A stretch of DNA of 64,000 bases from Callipepla californica brunnescens (lineage: Eukaryota; Chordata; Aves; Galliformes; Odontophoridae): assembly GCA_023055505.1 (NCBI GenBank), contig JALIRH010000027.1, forward strand, positions 2,802,501-2,866,500. Reading direction: 5' to 3'. The position numbers were made by a program, and so were the translations under genes. How positions within the stretch are numbered: the first letter of the stretch is position 1; every line of letters begins with the position of its first letter. The notes under the pieces are model-generated. The model had not been told where the DNA came from. It ran no database searches and worked only from the letters and a program-made list of their open reading frames with translations. Positions 13,901-25,399 of this stretch are shown here, piece after piece.

Positions 13901-16835
13901 CTTGGAACACAAGACTTTACACAGAGAAATCAGAGAAACATCTCAGAAGATCTCCTAAGAGGAACAAGGCCTATGCATGTTACCGGCATTATCCTACAGC
14001 TATATCAAAACCCAAATGACTCAGCCTTTGTTGGATACAAAATCTAACAGAGTGAGGATGGAAACCTGATCACTGCTTCTAAAAAGAAGCCACAGAAACC
14101 TCAACAGGAGACAGCTATGCAGAACTCACATGAGAATCTTCCCTGCCCTTCAGAGCTCCCATAGTCACACCAATTAGTTAACTTTCCTATGGTCTTATTA
14201 AAATGTATTTTTAAAAGCTTTCCATAATGACCATCCAATTCTGACTTAAGTGTTCTCACCTGATTAATGCTCTAAAGTATTTCTGCTGCAAACAGAGTGA
14301 AACAATGCTGCTGTCCTGAATTATTTAATCTTCATGTTCTGAGTTACTTCTGACAGAAAGACCTACAACCACTTTTGCTTTCTGCATTAACATTTTTAGC
14401 AGAATTTAAGGTGACGTCCTTGTGTTTCTGTCCTTTTACTCCAAACCATTCTCAGTGCCCAAAGTACTGATGGGATTCGCTTTCAGATCACCTTCTCCCC
14501 ACGGAACCTTGTCACATGCACCACGGGCAAGGCTCTCAGTGACAGCTCCCAAGTTTTCCAACAGCTGCTGTCCCTGCAGAGGCAAACTTGTGTTTTGTTT
14601 ATCAACTGTTTGCCTGTACAATTATGTGGTTTTAAAGCATCGTGGGAGATCAATTATATGATTTATATTAAGTCATACAGCTCAAACACTTCATATTTGT
14701 GATGCTAAGAACACACAGATTGCAGTTGCTTTATTACCTAAACTCCAGAACACAGCTGAAAATTGGCAGGTACACATTCAGACCAATTACTTACATTTTG
14801 GGCAGTACTGAGATTAACAATTCTACACTTAATTTGATAAAAATAGCTCTATTTTGTGGCTACAAATATGCTGTGTGGAATGACAAACACTTTCCTCTAA
14901 GTTAGGTCATGACAGCATGAAATAAGCACAAAACTTTCAGCCCTCTCAACTTCCGTCTTCCATGGTTGTGGCCAAGGAGAAGGAGTCTATGCTGGGCAAG
15001 AACTAGATCAAAGCCAACTGAACTCAGCAGAAATCATGAGAACAGCCTCACATGCTCTTATCAGCAAAGTATTTTAAAATGTTACAGCAAAAGTTAGCTA
15101 ATCATCTGTCCCGTGATTGAAATATCAAGTATACTATGATGTAAATATACTAAACTTCCACACATTTCAAGTGCATTAGCATACAGATGGACCAGCCAAA
15201 ATCCGACCTGAGATCTGTGGTCTTTAAGTTAAGCCAGGATTCAACCAGGCTGACTCACCAGGGTAAAACTACAAAACAGCAGAAGAACTATGGGTGAGGA
15301 CAAACAATGACAAGAGGAAGTTGGGAGGGATTCCAAGGTACAGAAAGAAAAATCTCAAAAGAGTCTGTTCTGAGAAGTTGCGAAATACCTCCTGTAATTA
15401 AAAAAAAAAAATTGCTCTATAAAAATGCACAGCAAATAAATTCAGAAAACATCCTACATCTGCAGACCAATCTGCATGTGGTCATGTGAATTTCAGGGTG
15501 GAAAATGGGTCAGGAAAAAGGATTTGTTAGGGGACTTAAACCAGTGCAGATATAAACCTGAAAGGGAACCCCCATAAGCAGACTTGTTCTGATCTGGTTC
15601 TAGTTTAATGTAACTAACATCACAATGCAGAAGTGCTCGATTTGTTTTGAACACATCTTTACCAAAAATGATTGAGAATCTGGGAAAGTGCTGGAAAACA
15701 GATAAATAAATGAATGCACCGAGGCCCTCACATGCCCCAGCTCTCACGTTTGTTGTTTTAGGACACTGCACTTTGTTTGTGAGCTAAACCGTTCATTTTT
15801 TATTCTATTCAAAACATCTCATATAGTTGTACTCTTCAGCTCCTTAAGTAAAAGGCTTCTGCTACTTTACTGATTTCTCCTGTGACAGGGGGACGGTCTG
15901 AATCGTTTTGCCTTCGCAGGATGTGCGTTACCAGCGCCAGGAAGGTGGGTGTACGCTTACGTCAAACTAAGCCATGTTATATTAAGACAGGGTGGACCTC
16001 AAAACAGAAGTATGATTTGTTATGGTTGACAACTGAGGGAAAATAAGAGATGAGATAAGGTCAGAAGGCTAATATGAGGAAATCAGATGGAAACAGCAGC
16101 CACTTTTCCTTAAACGCTCTTAAGGAACTCAAGCTTTATTCAGACTACAGTCCCCAGAAGAAGGCTAAGACACAGCCACCCTCCTTATCAGAGTTTCTGC
16201 TTCCCATGCCCATAGGAACATTTCTTTTCTGGAGTCTGAAGTGGAGGGCACCCACTGATTGCCACTGATGCTCCTCTGAATGGCACAGTGCAAACCACTG
16301 ACGTTGCTTACTCCAGTTCTGACCCCCAAAGACAAACTGACATGCCTGAAAACATCTTGGTGAAGAGGCAGGATTAGAGGTATCCACATTTAACTTGTAT
16401 TATGCACGATTAAATAAACACATAACCACCTGTTACACTTCTTTCTGTGGGAGTATCTATTTTCAATTACAGCATTTACTATCCGCCCTCAAGAATGGCA
16501 AGTAACACCATGGCAACATAAACACAGTCGTGGCTGCTTGAGGAACTTAAATTATAAATAGCTTATAAATAGCAATGTATAGCCCATGCAGTCCTAGAAA
16601 TAAACTAACTAATCCTCCATGGGCATTTGTTACTATGACATAACATTTCCACTAAAATGTTTGCCTCATCTCAAACCCACTCAGGATTGATTTAGAAGTT
16701 TGGCATCACTTGACTGTGTGAGTTCATGCTCAGCAAAAAAAGAAGAAAAAAAAAACAGAGAATAGAGAAAATAAGCTATGGCATAACAGTGGGGAAAAAA
16801 AAAATAAAAATCAACAACCACGGCCTTTATTTCAC

Positions 16836-16855
16836 TTCCATTGAAGTTAATGGAA
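16836..16855. repeat. Near-palindrome, possible ancient amniote repeat remnant
   Basis: Seven-base arms TTCCATT and AATGGAA flank a six-base spacer GAAGTT. The phrase CATTGAAGT-AATGG resembles a motif found in old dispersed hairpin-like repeats of reptile and bird genomes. I cannot name the family and the match is short. Confidence 0.3.
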
Positions 16856-17596
16856 AGAACTTTATATCCCAAACATATAAGAGTGTCCTTAATATAAGAC
16901 AACATGTTTTTATCCTGAATCATCCCTGGAAAAAAAAAGCAACTAGGGGTTGAAATGAGTAGCAAATAGTTTACAAATGCAAATAAACTCAGCAACCCTC
17001 TGAAGCATGAGAGAGGTTTCTGAACTTGGTACTCTCTTCAGCTTCTGCCTGGGTGCAAAGATCCATGGAAACTGCCACAACAATGAGACTCAAGCCCGGG
17101 CTTAGCACTCCGAGGGGAGCTGAATTATCAATTGTCTCATTCTGCTGTGCAGTTCCTCCTGCTCTGCATGACAGGCAGAGCGGGAGCAGCAGGCAGTGGT
17201 GGGGAGCAGCAGCTCGCTGCCAGCTGGCCGGCCTCAGCACGGCCTTGGCTGGGCTTCCGCATGTGAGAGTGTGACCGAGGACTCAGAAATGGGAGAAAGG
17301 AAAGAGAACTGGAGCTCCTGCAAAGTTAGGACTGAAAACTGAGAGCTGACTGCTAAGTTGTGCAGCGTGGAGGCATCACTAACTGTATTCCATGTAAGCT
17401 AAACCCGAAGATATTGTCATCAGATTTGCACAAATCCAGGGCCTTAATCTGACTGTGTGAAATGTCCCTAGGCAAGAACCCTAACAAATTAGAGATGTCT
17501 GTTTGAGTCCTTTCTCGTTGAGATTCAGAGGTTTGATAAATTTGCTCATTTTCTTTTGACTTACAGCTGTTACTTCAAGCTTCCTTTCAATCACAC

Positions 17597-17650
17597 TGGT
17601 ATAAATCCAGAACAAACCTATCGCAGCCAGTGGAATTCAGATTTACACCA
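17597..17650. repeat. Imperfect inverted repeat, possible ancient amniote repeat remnant
   Basis: TGGTATAAATC at 17597-17607 pairs with GATTTACACCA at 17640-17650 (11-base arms, one mismatch) around a 32-base loop that contains CAGTGGAATT. The layout CTGGTRTAAATC ... CARTGGARTT ... TTACACCA recalls an abundant old repeat of turtle, crocodile and bird DNA. The family name is unknown to me, and the resemblance is from memory rather than alignment. Confidence 0.4.
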
Positions 17651-20600
17651 TGCAATTGAAATGGAATTTGAATTCCCAACTCTTCTATTCTAAAAACGTG
17701 CTGTGTTTTGCCATACATATTTGGTGAGATATCAGCCTCTCTGACATCAGCGAGGGATCTCTCAGTGGTATCATGAGGTCTGAATTCCACGGAACGATTT
17801 TCCCTTCACACAGCGAAGCAAAACAAAAGCTCATCCCCTGAACTATGAACCAGATAAGTTTTAGATCAAGCCTATATGATAAAAGCAGCAGCCTGGTCAC
17901 TTGAGGCTGTGACTCTGTACACATTTCATGCCCTTTATTTGGCTTATGTCAAGTCACGGTACAATTACTTTATTAAATGGATGATTATTTAAATGTCAGC
18001 CAACTTGCACTTTTAAAGCCTACCTGACAAAATCAGATGAATAGCTGCACGCCAGGACCAGCATATCCAGCGGGCTTTGCAAGTGAGACTACTTCCAAGA
18101 CCCCGCTAGGTAACACCACGCAAAATACCTGCTTGGATAACAACAAAATGATTACTGCCTTTTTCTTTCTGATGAATACGAGCCTTTGGCCCCCAGCTTA
18201 TGTTGGTAGGCTTTCAAGCAGCACAGTAACACAAGCACAAAAGGTTATTTTTGTATTTTTCAATAACTTTCAGATAAAATGAGAGGAAAAAGCTGAAAAT
18301 ACACGCAATGATTAGTCGTGTTTCTGTCTGTCATCAGTGAATGATCGTTAAGCAAGCAGTTCAGCAGCAGCGTGTTATACTGGAGTGTCATTATCACATA
18401 ATTATTTTGTTATGGATTGTAATAATATTTTTACTGAAAAAAAAGTTACACGCAGTCATTAATTGGGCAGCACAGTCAACCTAATATGACATTTAATCTG
18501 ATGAAACGGAAAACAAAGCATACTCAGCATGCTCTCAGAAAGCAACTCCCACAGAGCCCAAGTATTCCTAAATCACTTGGGCACGACTAATCTTAGAACA
18601 GACATGCTGCTGACGAGCTCCTAAGCAGCATCCACGAATTCTCGGCAGAGCTTACGAACCAGTCTTTTATAAACCCAATCTACAAACATCTACGCATGTG
18701 ACTCGGGATGTGACCGCTTCTGCTTCCAATTAATACGTGAACAAGCACACGCAAACGCTCAGAGCATTCACAGTAAATGCAGCATCACAGCCATAAAAGT
18801 GCAACGCTAAGAGAATGCAAAACTGCTTCGGCGTTGTCTGACCACAAACGGGAAAAAAAAAAAAGGAAGATAGAGAAATTTTTCCAAGGAAAGCCATTAA
18901 GATGTCACTCCTACGATTCAGAACTCCACATCACGCATTACAAGAATAAAAATAGTATTTTAATACATATCCAAGGATTCAGAATTGGCTGTTTCCTATA
19001 ACCAAAATTGGGAATAGAAGATGAACGGAGAAGGAGATAAAGAAGACCGCAGTTTCCAAATCTACATTATGGTTCAAAGGTGAACACTTCATGGGAGTTC
19101 TTGATAGCATCAGAACCCCATGCAGTGCGTTAGCTAGAATCTGTCCTAAAGCACAGAGCTGCATTGTCTTTTAAAACAAGTGCACAACCTGCCCCTACAT
19201 TTTGCCACCAAATCAAATGAGTAGTGTCATTTGCTTGTGCATACGCTCCTTGGAGCATACTGATTGACAAGAAGAGACAAGAGAGCAGCAGAGATGAAGA
19301 GAGATGCATGACAGAGTTTGTTGTTCCTTAGGTAATACCTAACCCTTTGCTTGGAAAGATTCTTTAATGATTTACACTGAAACTTTGTTCTTAAAGGTTT
19401 TCCTGATTCGCTCAAATTATTTCAATGTACAAACAAGAGTGGAGGAGAAACATTGGTGATTTTTGGTCTCCCATTTTGCAGTGGGGTATTTTCAGAGCAG
19501 GTCTGTCAGCTGCCCTGCCCTCACTGCTGTGTAGGTGGCCGTGGCTGCAATGGGAAGGTCAGGGTAAGACAAGGCGTTTGCTTCCTTCCCACACCAAAAT
19601 ACAGTTCTCACTTCCAATGCTTCATTCTTATGACTGTATCAAAAGACAGGGAAAATCTGTTCTTATTCGATACTCAGAGTTAAGTGCTGATGCTTTTGCT
19701 CACTTATTTCGTCTGTTATATTGTTGTAAAGATTCCTTCCAGCCCCTGAGCTTTTGGTCAGCATAAGGGCACAGTGCAGCCAAGGCCCTGCGATGCAGCA
19801 AGCAGGAGCGTGCACAGAACACCAGATCAGCTCTTATGGAGAGACTTACACAGGGATTTCTTTTGAAGGGTAAAAAGATGTTGATAATGGGGTAAAAGAA
19901 GGTAAAAAAATCTCATGTAAGGCACTTCCAGAAAGAACGATAACTACAGAATAAGTGGCACTTCTCATAGCACTGTGACTTACTTTCCAAGGGCTCAGGG
20001 TAAGAGTATGGTTATTTTACAGCTGCTTACAGCTCAAACTCAAGTGAAATCACACAACAAGCCTTCATTTTTGCAGAACTACATCAGCCCAAAATTGCCA
20101 CAGTAGCTATTTCTGCAGAGGTCACGTTCCTGTCAGGGTCCGAACATTATGTGATTGACAAGTAATTAAAGGCAAATTGAAAAAGCTGAACTTCACCTCC
20201 TGCTTGCCTGCAGTGCTGTTGCTTACAAACAACACGTCGCTTTTTCAGATGTTCCACACATGTACATCTTGGTGAAAATATGTCCTTTGGTTATAGCTGG
20301 AAAAAAAAGAAAAGCTCAGGTGACCTCATCTGTCTGTATTAACTGCAGGAGGACGTACAGAGTCTGCTCTGCAGTTTAGAGAAAGTGTGTCATACACTTC
20401 ACACCCTGCTCAGGGCTTTCCTGTTACACATGCATGTGGCTTTGTCCACCTGCAGCTCTCAGAGCACAAAAACACTTCAAATGCTTTCATTGAGCTGAGG
20501 CTCTGAATAAAACACGCTTAAACAAGTTCTCTTTGTACACAAAACAGCGGACCGTGAAATCTTTCAAAGGAAAAGTGCACACAAGATTCAGAGAATACAA

Positions 20601-23600
20601 ACACTGTTTACAAGCGCATTGCTGAAATAATTTTACGTAAACAATCCACAATGGGAGAATTTATAACGTTCAGAATTCTGAAACGAGCTGAAAAGCTGGG
20701 TATTTGGGGTGAAAAAGAAAAAGGAACCGCAGCACCCCTCGGGCCATCGTTTGTCAGTGTCAGAAGGATCTCTGGTGTAAATCACGATTTCCATTGAAGA
20801 AAGCTCTGCAGGTCTCTGCTTGTTTGAGCTCTGACAGCACAGCTGCTCCTGCACAGCTCATTCAGGCAGCGCTGCCCACAGAACTCACTGAGCTTGTATT
20901 TACAGCGCCGAATGGGCACGATTCCACCAACTTCAGCACAGATAATCTTGCTCGAGATAAAGAACAAAGGAGAGAAGAAATGTTGTTTTTGTTTGGTTGG
21001 TTTTCATTTGTTTAGACACTGCCTATACGTACACAGTTCAGAACTAACCCACCCCTATTTACAAGAAAAATAAAAAAGATGACTACAGTAATTTATATTC
21101 AGCTTTAGAATATACACAACCCAGCATCACATCTTTATTAGCATTTTACAGCACCAACAACTCCACTTTCAACATGATCCAGCAGAAGTGCCTTTCCACC
21201 AACTGCCCCCTAAGGAATATCACTTTCCACATAAATCAACTTCACTGTACTTCACCTCTTCCAAAATAAAAGCTCCCTAACATGCTAACCTGGCAGACTT
21301 CACATAAAGGCATCTCCACAGCACAAAACCATATGATCCTTCCTATGGAGAATTATGCAGTTATGATTTGCAGTGAGACATGAGTTGGACAATTTCTCAG
21401 CATCTTTGCTGCCCTTGATGACTTGGTGCTTTCACTTGCTGCAGAACATGTTTTCAACAGATGATACCTAAAAAGCCAACACAACGTAGCCCTTTACAAT
21501 ATTCTCTCATACATTGTAACTATTTGTATGAATGAACTAATAAACGAAAATGCAAGAGGAAAAATAATCAAGAAGCAAGCTCATTCATTAATTGCAGCTG
21601 GACTGAAGTTTGGCAACATATCCCAAGCAATTACTGCAATAGATTTTTACTTGCTTTATGTATTACTGAAAAGAAATGGCTTTTTGTAACTCGTAAGGTC
21701 TCAGTTTTAACAAAAGGAGTGAATTTGCATGCATGCAACCCAGCAGTGCCACAAACGAAGCACAGAGCTCCTTCCAATTGGCAATGCTATTGGCTTATTC
21801 AACCAACAGCTATATTCTGACCTCACCTGCTAGGTTCTTCCAGTAGTTACTATTTTGCTTGGAAGTTCACATGACATTTCCTTTCTCAAATTTATTTCAA
21901 GGCTAAGCTGCGAGCTTTCAACAGCATACATGCAATAGTCCTTAAACAAAAACAACTGCCAATAAACATTCCCTTTAATGAATGTGCCTCAGAATTGAAC
22001 AGTGCCATGGCAGCTCAGTAGGTGCTGCAGGAACAACCTCTTTGGTGCTTATGGAAGAGAAGGAAAGCTGTGTCTTTGCCTCCTGCATCCTAGCTCACAA
22101 TACAGTTAACAGTTCTGTTGGTAGCAAACAGCACTTGTTAGGAAATGTCTGACTGGCAAGAAAGCACTGGACATCCAAGATGACAGGTATGCAAACAAAG
22201 CTCCATCAATATCTGAACTTCTTATTAGATAAGGTAATCAAGGAAAGGCCTTGAGAAGATTGTCTGCTAGAGCCAATGAACCCAGGTAGCACAGCAACAG
22301 CAGAAACACTCCCAAGTACCATGCCTACCAGGCCCAGTACACCGAATGCCATGATTCTTGAAAGTTGACAAGTTCATAGTCTGTGGAATAAAATTCTATA
22401 CCCCATGGCTTAATAAACCACAGTCAGCTTTGAAACACCCACGGTATGCTCTACGGCACCAGAATCCCAACCTTGAGGTGTTACGGTGACATCTATCAGG
22501 TTTTCACTACTTGCTATAGTGCTACGCTTATTCACATGCAAATTAATGACTGAATTTAATTACACAACGAGACATTATATAATAACCTGTCATGCATTGC
22601 AAACTCTGACTACAGAAGATCAGTACAAGAACCTGACCAACGTGGCCCACCCTCAGCTTTGCCTCTTGTGCCTGAGTACTTTTGGAGAAACGGCATTGGA
22701 AACCAGCTGCCTTTTGGCCACAGCACAGCACTACGGACCAAAGATGGAATTCCTCTGGATAAAAAGTCAGGGATAAAAAATAAAATAAAAAAAAGCTGCT
22801 TAAGGAAATGCTTTTTGATGCATGGGCAAAGTGCAGAGGCCAAAATGCGGTGGAAAAAACAGTCAGGAAGTCAAAGGAAAGTGGTAAAAGAAGGGAAACC
22901 AAGCTGCTGCGTAAGAACAGCATCTTTCACGTACACGTTGAAGCCTAGAACCTCAAGAATACTGAGCTGCTCAATTCCCAGTAACACCAGTATGAGTGAG
23001 GCATCCAGGTGCCACTGCAGATCAAGGCCTAACATCCCAACCCTGTGAGGGAATGCTTACCCCTCATTTCCATCAAATCTCACTTCACTTCTGCGTGACC
23101 CAGTGGTTTGCAGAAGGCAGTCTGAGCCCTGGAGAACTAAAATGGCTTTGGAAGGGTGAGCATTGCCCCTTCATGTTCATTTCATGGCTGCCTAATGCAT
23201 CTCCTGCATAGACCAAAAGAAACACATCGCTGGAGTTTCACGTAAAACTGAGGGCAAAATACGATGTCACCTTCAGAGACTGTAGGAGACATCACAAAGA
23301 TGACCACTGTGAGAAATACAGTGCAGGACCTCTTTACTAGGTAAATAATACCCCAAAAAGGTATGAAAACTTCAAAGTTTGGTCATGGTTTGTCTGTATA
23401 ACTAATAACAAAATTCATGCTGTGTATCAGATACCCCCTAGGTCCTTCCTGAAGCCATCTCACCTTCAGTTCCCAGATTAAGTACCTGGAGGATTCCACG
23501 TCAAAGAAACAAAAAGATGAACGAGCACCAATGTAACTGGGAACATGCTGAAAAGCAGGAGACTTGCAGCACCTCCTGCCCCACCACGCATCAGCCATTC

Positions 23601-24542
23601 CTTGCAAGGAGGGTTCTGAACTTTTCACTCCCCAGCAAGCTTGTTCAGCAAGACTTTTTCAGAATGAATTCGACTTCTGATGACATTACGAAGCGCTGTC
23701 CACAAGCGCAGCCTTGAATAAAACATGCTCTACTCTACGACAGCACAATAACCAAATAAAGCTGCGCACTGAGAAGACGCCATACAACAGCAAGGCACGC
23801 TTTGTAACTCCGCAAGGAAAAATACCACCAACAAACTCGAGGCCGATTCACCCCAACAACACCGCGAACCAACTCGATGCCCCCAGGTAGCGGCGCAGCG
23901 GGGGCGAGCGGCGCCCCGCGGGCACAGCGCCCCCCGGCGGCCGGCGGCTCCGGGCGCCCCGCGGCTGCCCCGGCTCCCCCGCGCCATCCATCCACCGCGC
24001 GTGCTGCCGCAGATAACACTGCTATCTCTCACCCAGAGCCGTAAGCAGGCAGGGTGCGGGGCGTCAGCGGATAAATGAAACGTAACGCTCCCCAACTTGA
24101 ACTCGGAATACGGAGAAAAAGCGGTTCGACTTTCAACCGTTTCGTTACACGCCAAAAAAAAAAGTTTAGCCAGTAAATTACCGCCTGCGTGCCCCACCTG
24201 TGCCAGTTTCATCTGCAGGGATATTTTAAGCAAAGGGTTGGGTATATTTAGAACGTGGGCTTCGGACAAACGTCCCCCAGGTACGGGATCTCAGCGCGCA
24301 GCGCTCCCTCGGAACGCGCATCGGATCCCCGTCTCACGCACACGTTCGGTTGCGGGAGCTTCGCCGCCGATCGGCGGGCACAGTGCTGCCGACACACTCC
24401 GCTCCCTTCACCTCGCACCGAAGGCGTGCCCCTCCGGGCAGCCACGAGCCCAAGTTTGCCACTCGAAAGACAAACGCCCGAAGCGAAGCGGTCCCCACCA
24501 TCCCCCGGAGGGAAGAGCGAGGCGCAGCCCAGCGGAGCTTAC

Positions 24543-24590
24543 CTCCTCCACGGTGAGCGGCATGCAGATCCGGTACTCCTTCATCAGCAT
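24543..24590 (-). CDS. PITPNC1: PITPNC1 coding exon 1 (residues 1-16)
   Basis: The minus strand reads MLMKEYRICMPLTVEE and then a donor GTAAGC (plus-strand 24537-24542). This is the conserved N-terminus of the class II phosphatidylinositol transfer protein PITPNC1 (RdgB-beta), which binds phosphatidylinositol and phosphatidic acid and moves them between membranes. The first ATG (plus CAT at 24588-24590) has A at -3. A second in-frame ATG is codon 3. The frame is open upstream to an in-frame TAG near 24797 but has no other ATG, so this start is the best choice. The exon ends in phase 0. The rest of the PITP domain lies outside the window to the left. The paralogues PITPNA and PITPNB begin similarly (VLLKEYRV-type), but the RICMPLTVEE wording and the PSMD12-HELZ neighbourhood favour PITPNC1. 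Confidence 0.92.
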
Positions 24591-24754
24591 ATTCCCGTGC
24601 GTCGGTGCGGAGCGGCCGGCCGAGAGAAGTGCAGACCTGGCTCCCGGAGCCACGCGCGGGGAACGGGATCGCGCCTCCGTCCGCCGCGCAGCACCGCGAC
24701 CGTCCGGGCGGAGAACGGCGGCACGAGCGCTCCTCTCTGCCCGCTCTTCCTCCT

Positions 24755-24769
24755 TCAGCCCGCGATCAT
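24755..24769 (-). other. Candidate uORF in PITPNC1 5' leader
   Basis: The minus strand reads ATG ATC GCG GGC TGA, a four-codon uORF (MIAG) about 165 bases before the PITPNC1 start. It is transcribed only if the start site lies right of 24770, which the GC skew suggests. Confidence 0.35.
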
Positions 24770-25200
24770 GTGAATTTCGCACACGCACGGACCTCTACAA
24801 AGAAGTCTCGTACCCGAAGCGCTGTCGCACGCTCAAAGACATCCGTCGGAAGTACACGAAAGCGGCGGCCTCTCGCTGCTATGTCAAGACATGCCCGGGG
24901 CGGCGAAAAGACCAAACGAGCCGAGGACGCGGCTCTCGCCCCGCCGGCAGCAGAGCCGCGACGCCGATTTCCGACACAAAGGCTTTTCCTAACGCTTCCT
25001 CCCCCCCGGCTCCCTCCTCCTCTCCCCCGACCGCCGCGGCTCCCGCTGGGCTCGGGGCAGCGCTCGGCGGCCGCGGGGCCCCGCGGTGCGGCTGGGGGCG
25101 GGCGGGCTGCGGCCGGCCTGGATGGAGCCGCGGAGCGGCGGCCCCGGCGGGGGCGCGGCTGACATCACGGCGCGGCAGGAAGGAGGGCGGGCGGCGGCCG

Positions 25201-25212
25201 CCAATGGGGCGG
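25201..25212. promoter_or_regulatory. CCAAT box joined to a GC box
   Basis: CCAAT (25201-25205) is followed directly by GGGGCGG (25206-25212). These are typical NF-Y and SP1/KLF sites. They lie roughly 50-150 bp upstream of the inferred PITPNC1 start on the minus strand, a usual distance for NF-Y in CpG promoters. Confidence 0.5.
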
Positions 25213-25399
25213 ATTTAAGCAGCCCCGGGGGGTGGGGGGGAGGTGTGCGGGGCCGGGGGCACGGCGGGACGAAGGAGCTGAGCGCGGCTGGGACGCGCTT
25301 TGCCGTCCGCGTGACGGCGCGGTGCCGTAGGGCAGAGCCCCGGGGCCGCACGCCCGGCACAAAGACGCGGCAGCGCGGAGCAGCGCAGGATGTGAAGGC

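Larger units (their letters stand above)
1..24542 (-). other. PITPNC1: PITPNC1 intron 1 (3'-ward part, no exon seen)
   Basis: This whole stretch lies downstream (minus strand) of the PITPNC1 exon 1 donor, so it is intron 1. The intron is very long in other vertebrates too. I looked for PITPNC1 exon 2, which in the family continues the PITP domain after the residues ending TVEE, and found no matching reading frame on the minus strand. All open frames here are short and typical of chance. The sequence is moderately AT-rich with homopolymer runs (poly-T at 2943-2956 and 9613-9627) and an A-rich low-complexity patch near 7.85 kb. A few stretches look conserved by texture (see findings). I see no transposon with recognisable ends and no RNA gene. 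Confidence 0.8.

Noticed and set aside
24591..24788. Possible 66-residue N-terminal extension of PITPNC1
   Set aside because: The frame is open but begins only at a GTG, with no in-frame ATG before an upstream TAG. The family starts at the ATG used here.
24097..25218. Long plus-strand open frame (373 codons) over the PITPNC1 island
   Set aside because: It lies in GC-rich CpG-island DNA where stop codons are rare, it is antisense to the real PITPNC1 exon, and its Arg/Pro/Gly-rich translation resembles no protein family.
25213..25219. TTTAAG as a TATA-like box for a plus-strand divergent transcript
   Set aside because: It is a weak match, only ten bases from the CCAAT box, and no exon is visible downstream.
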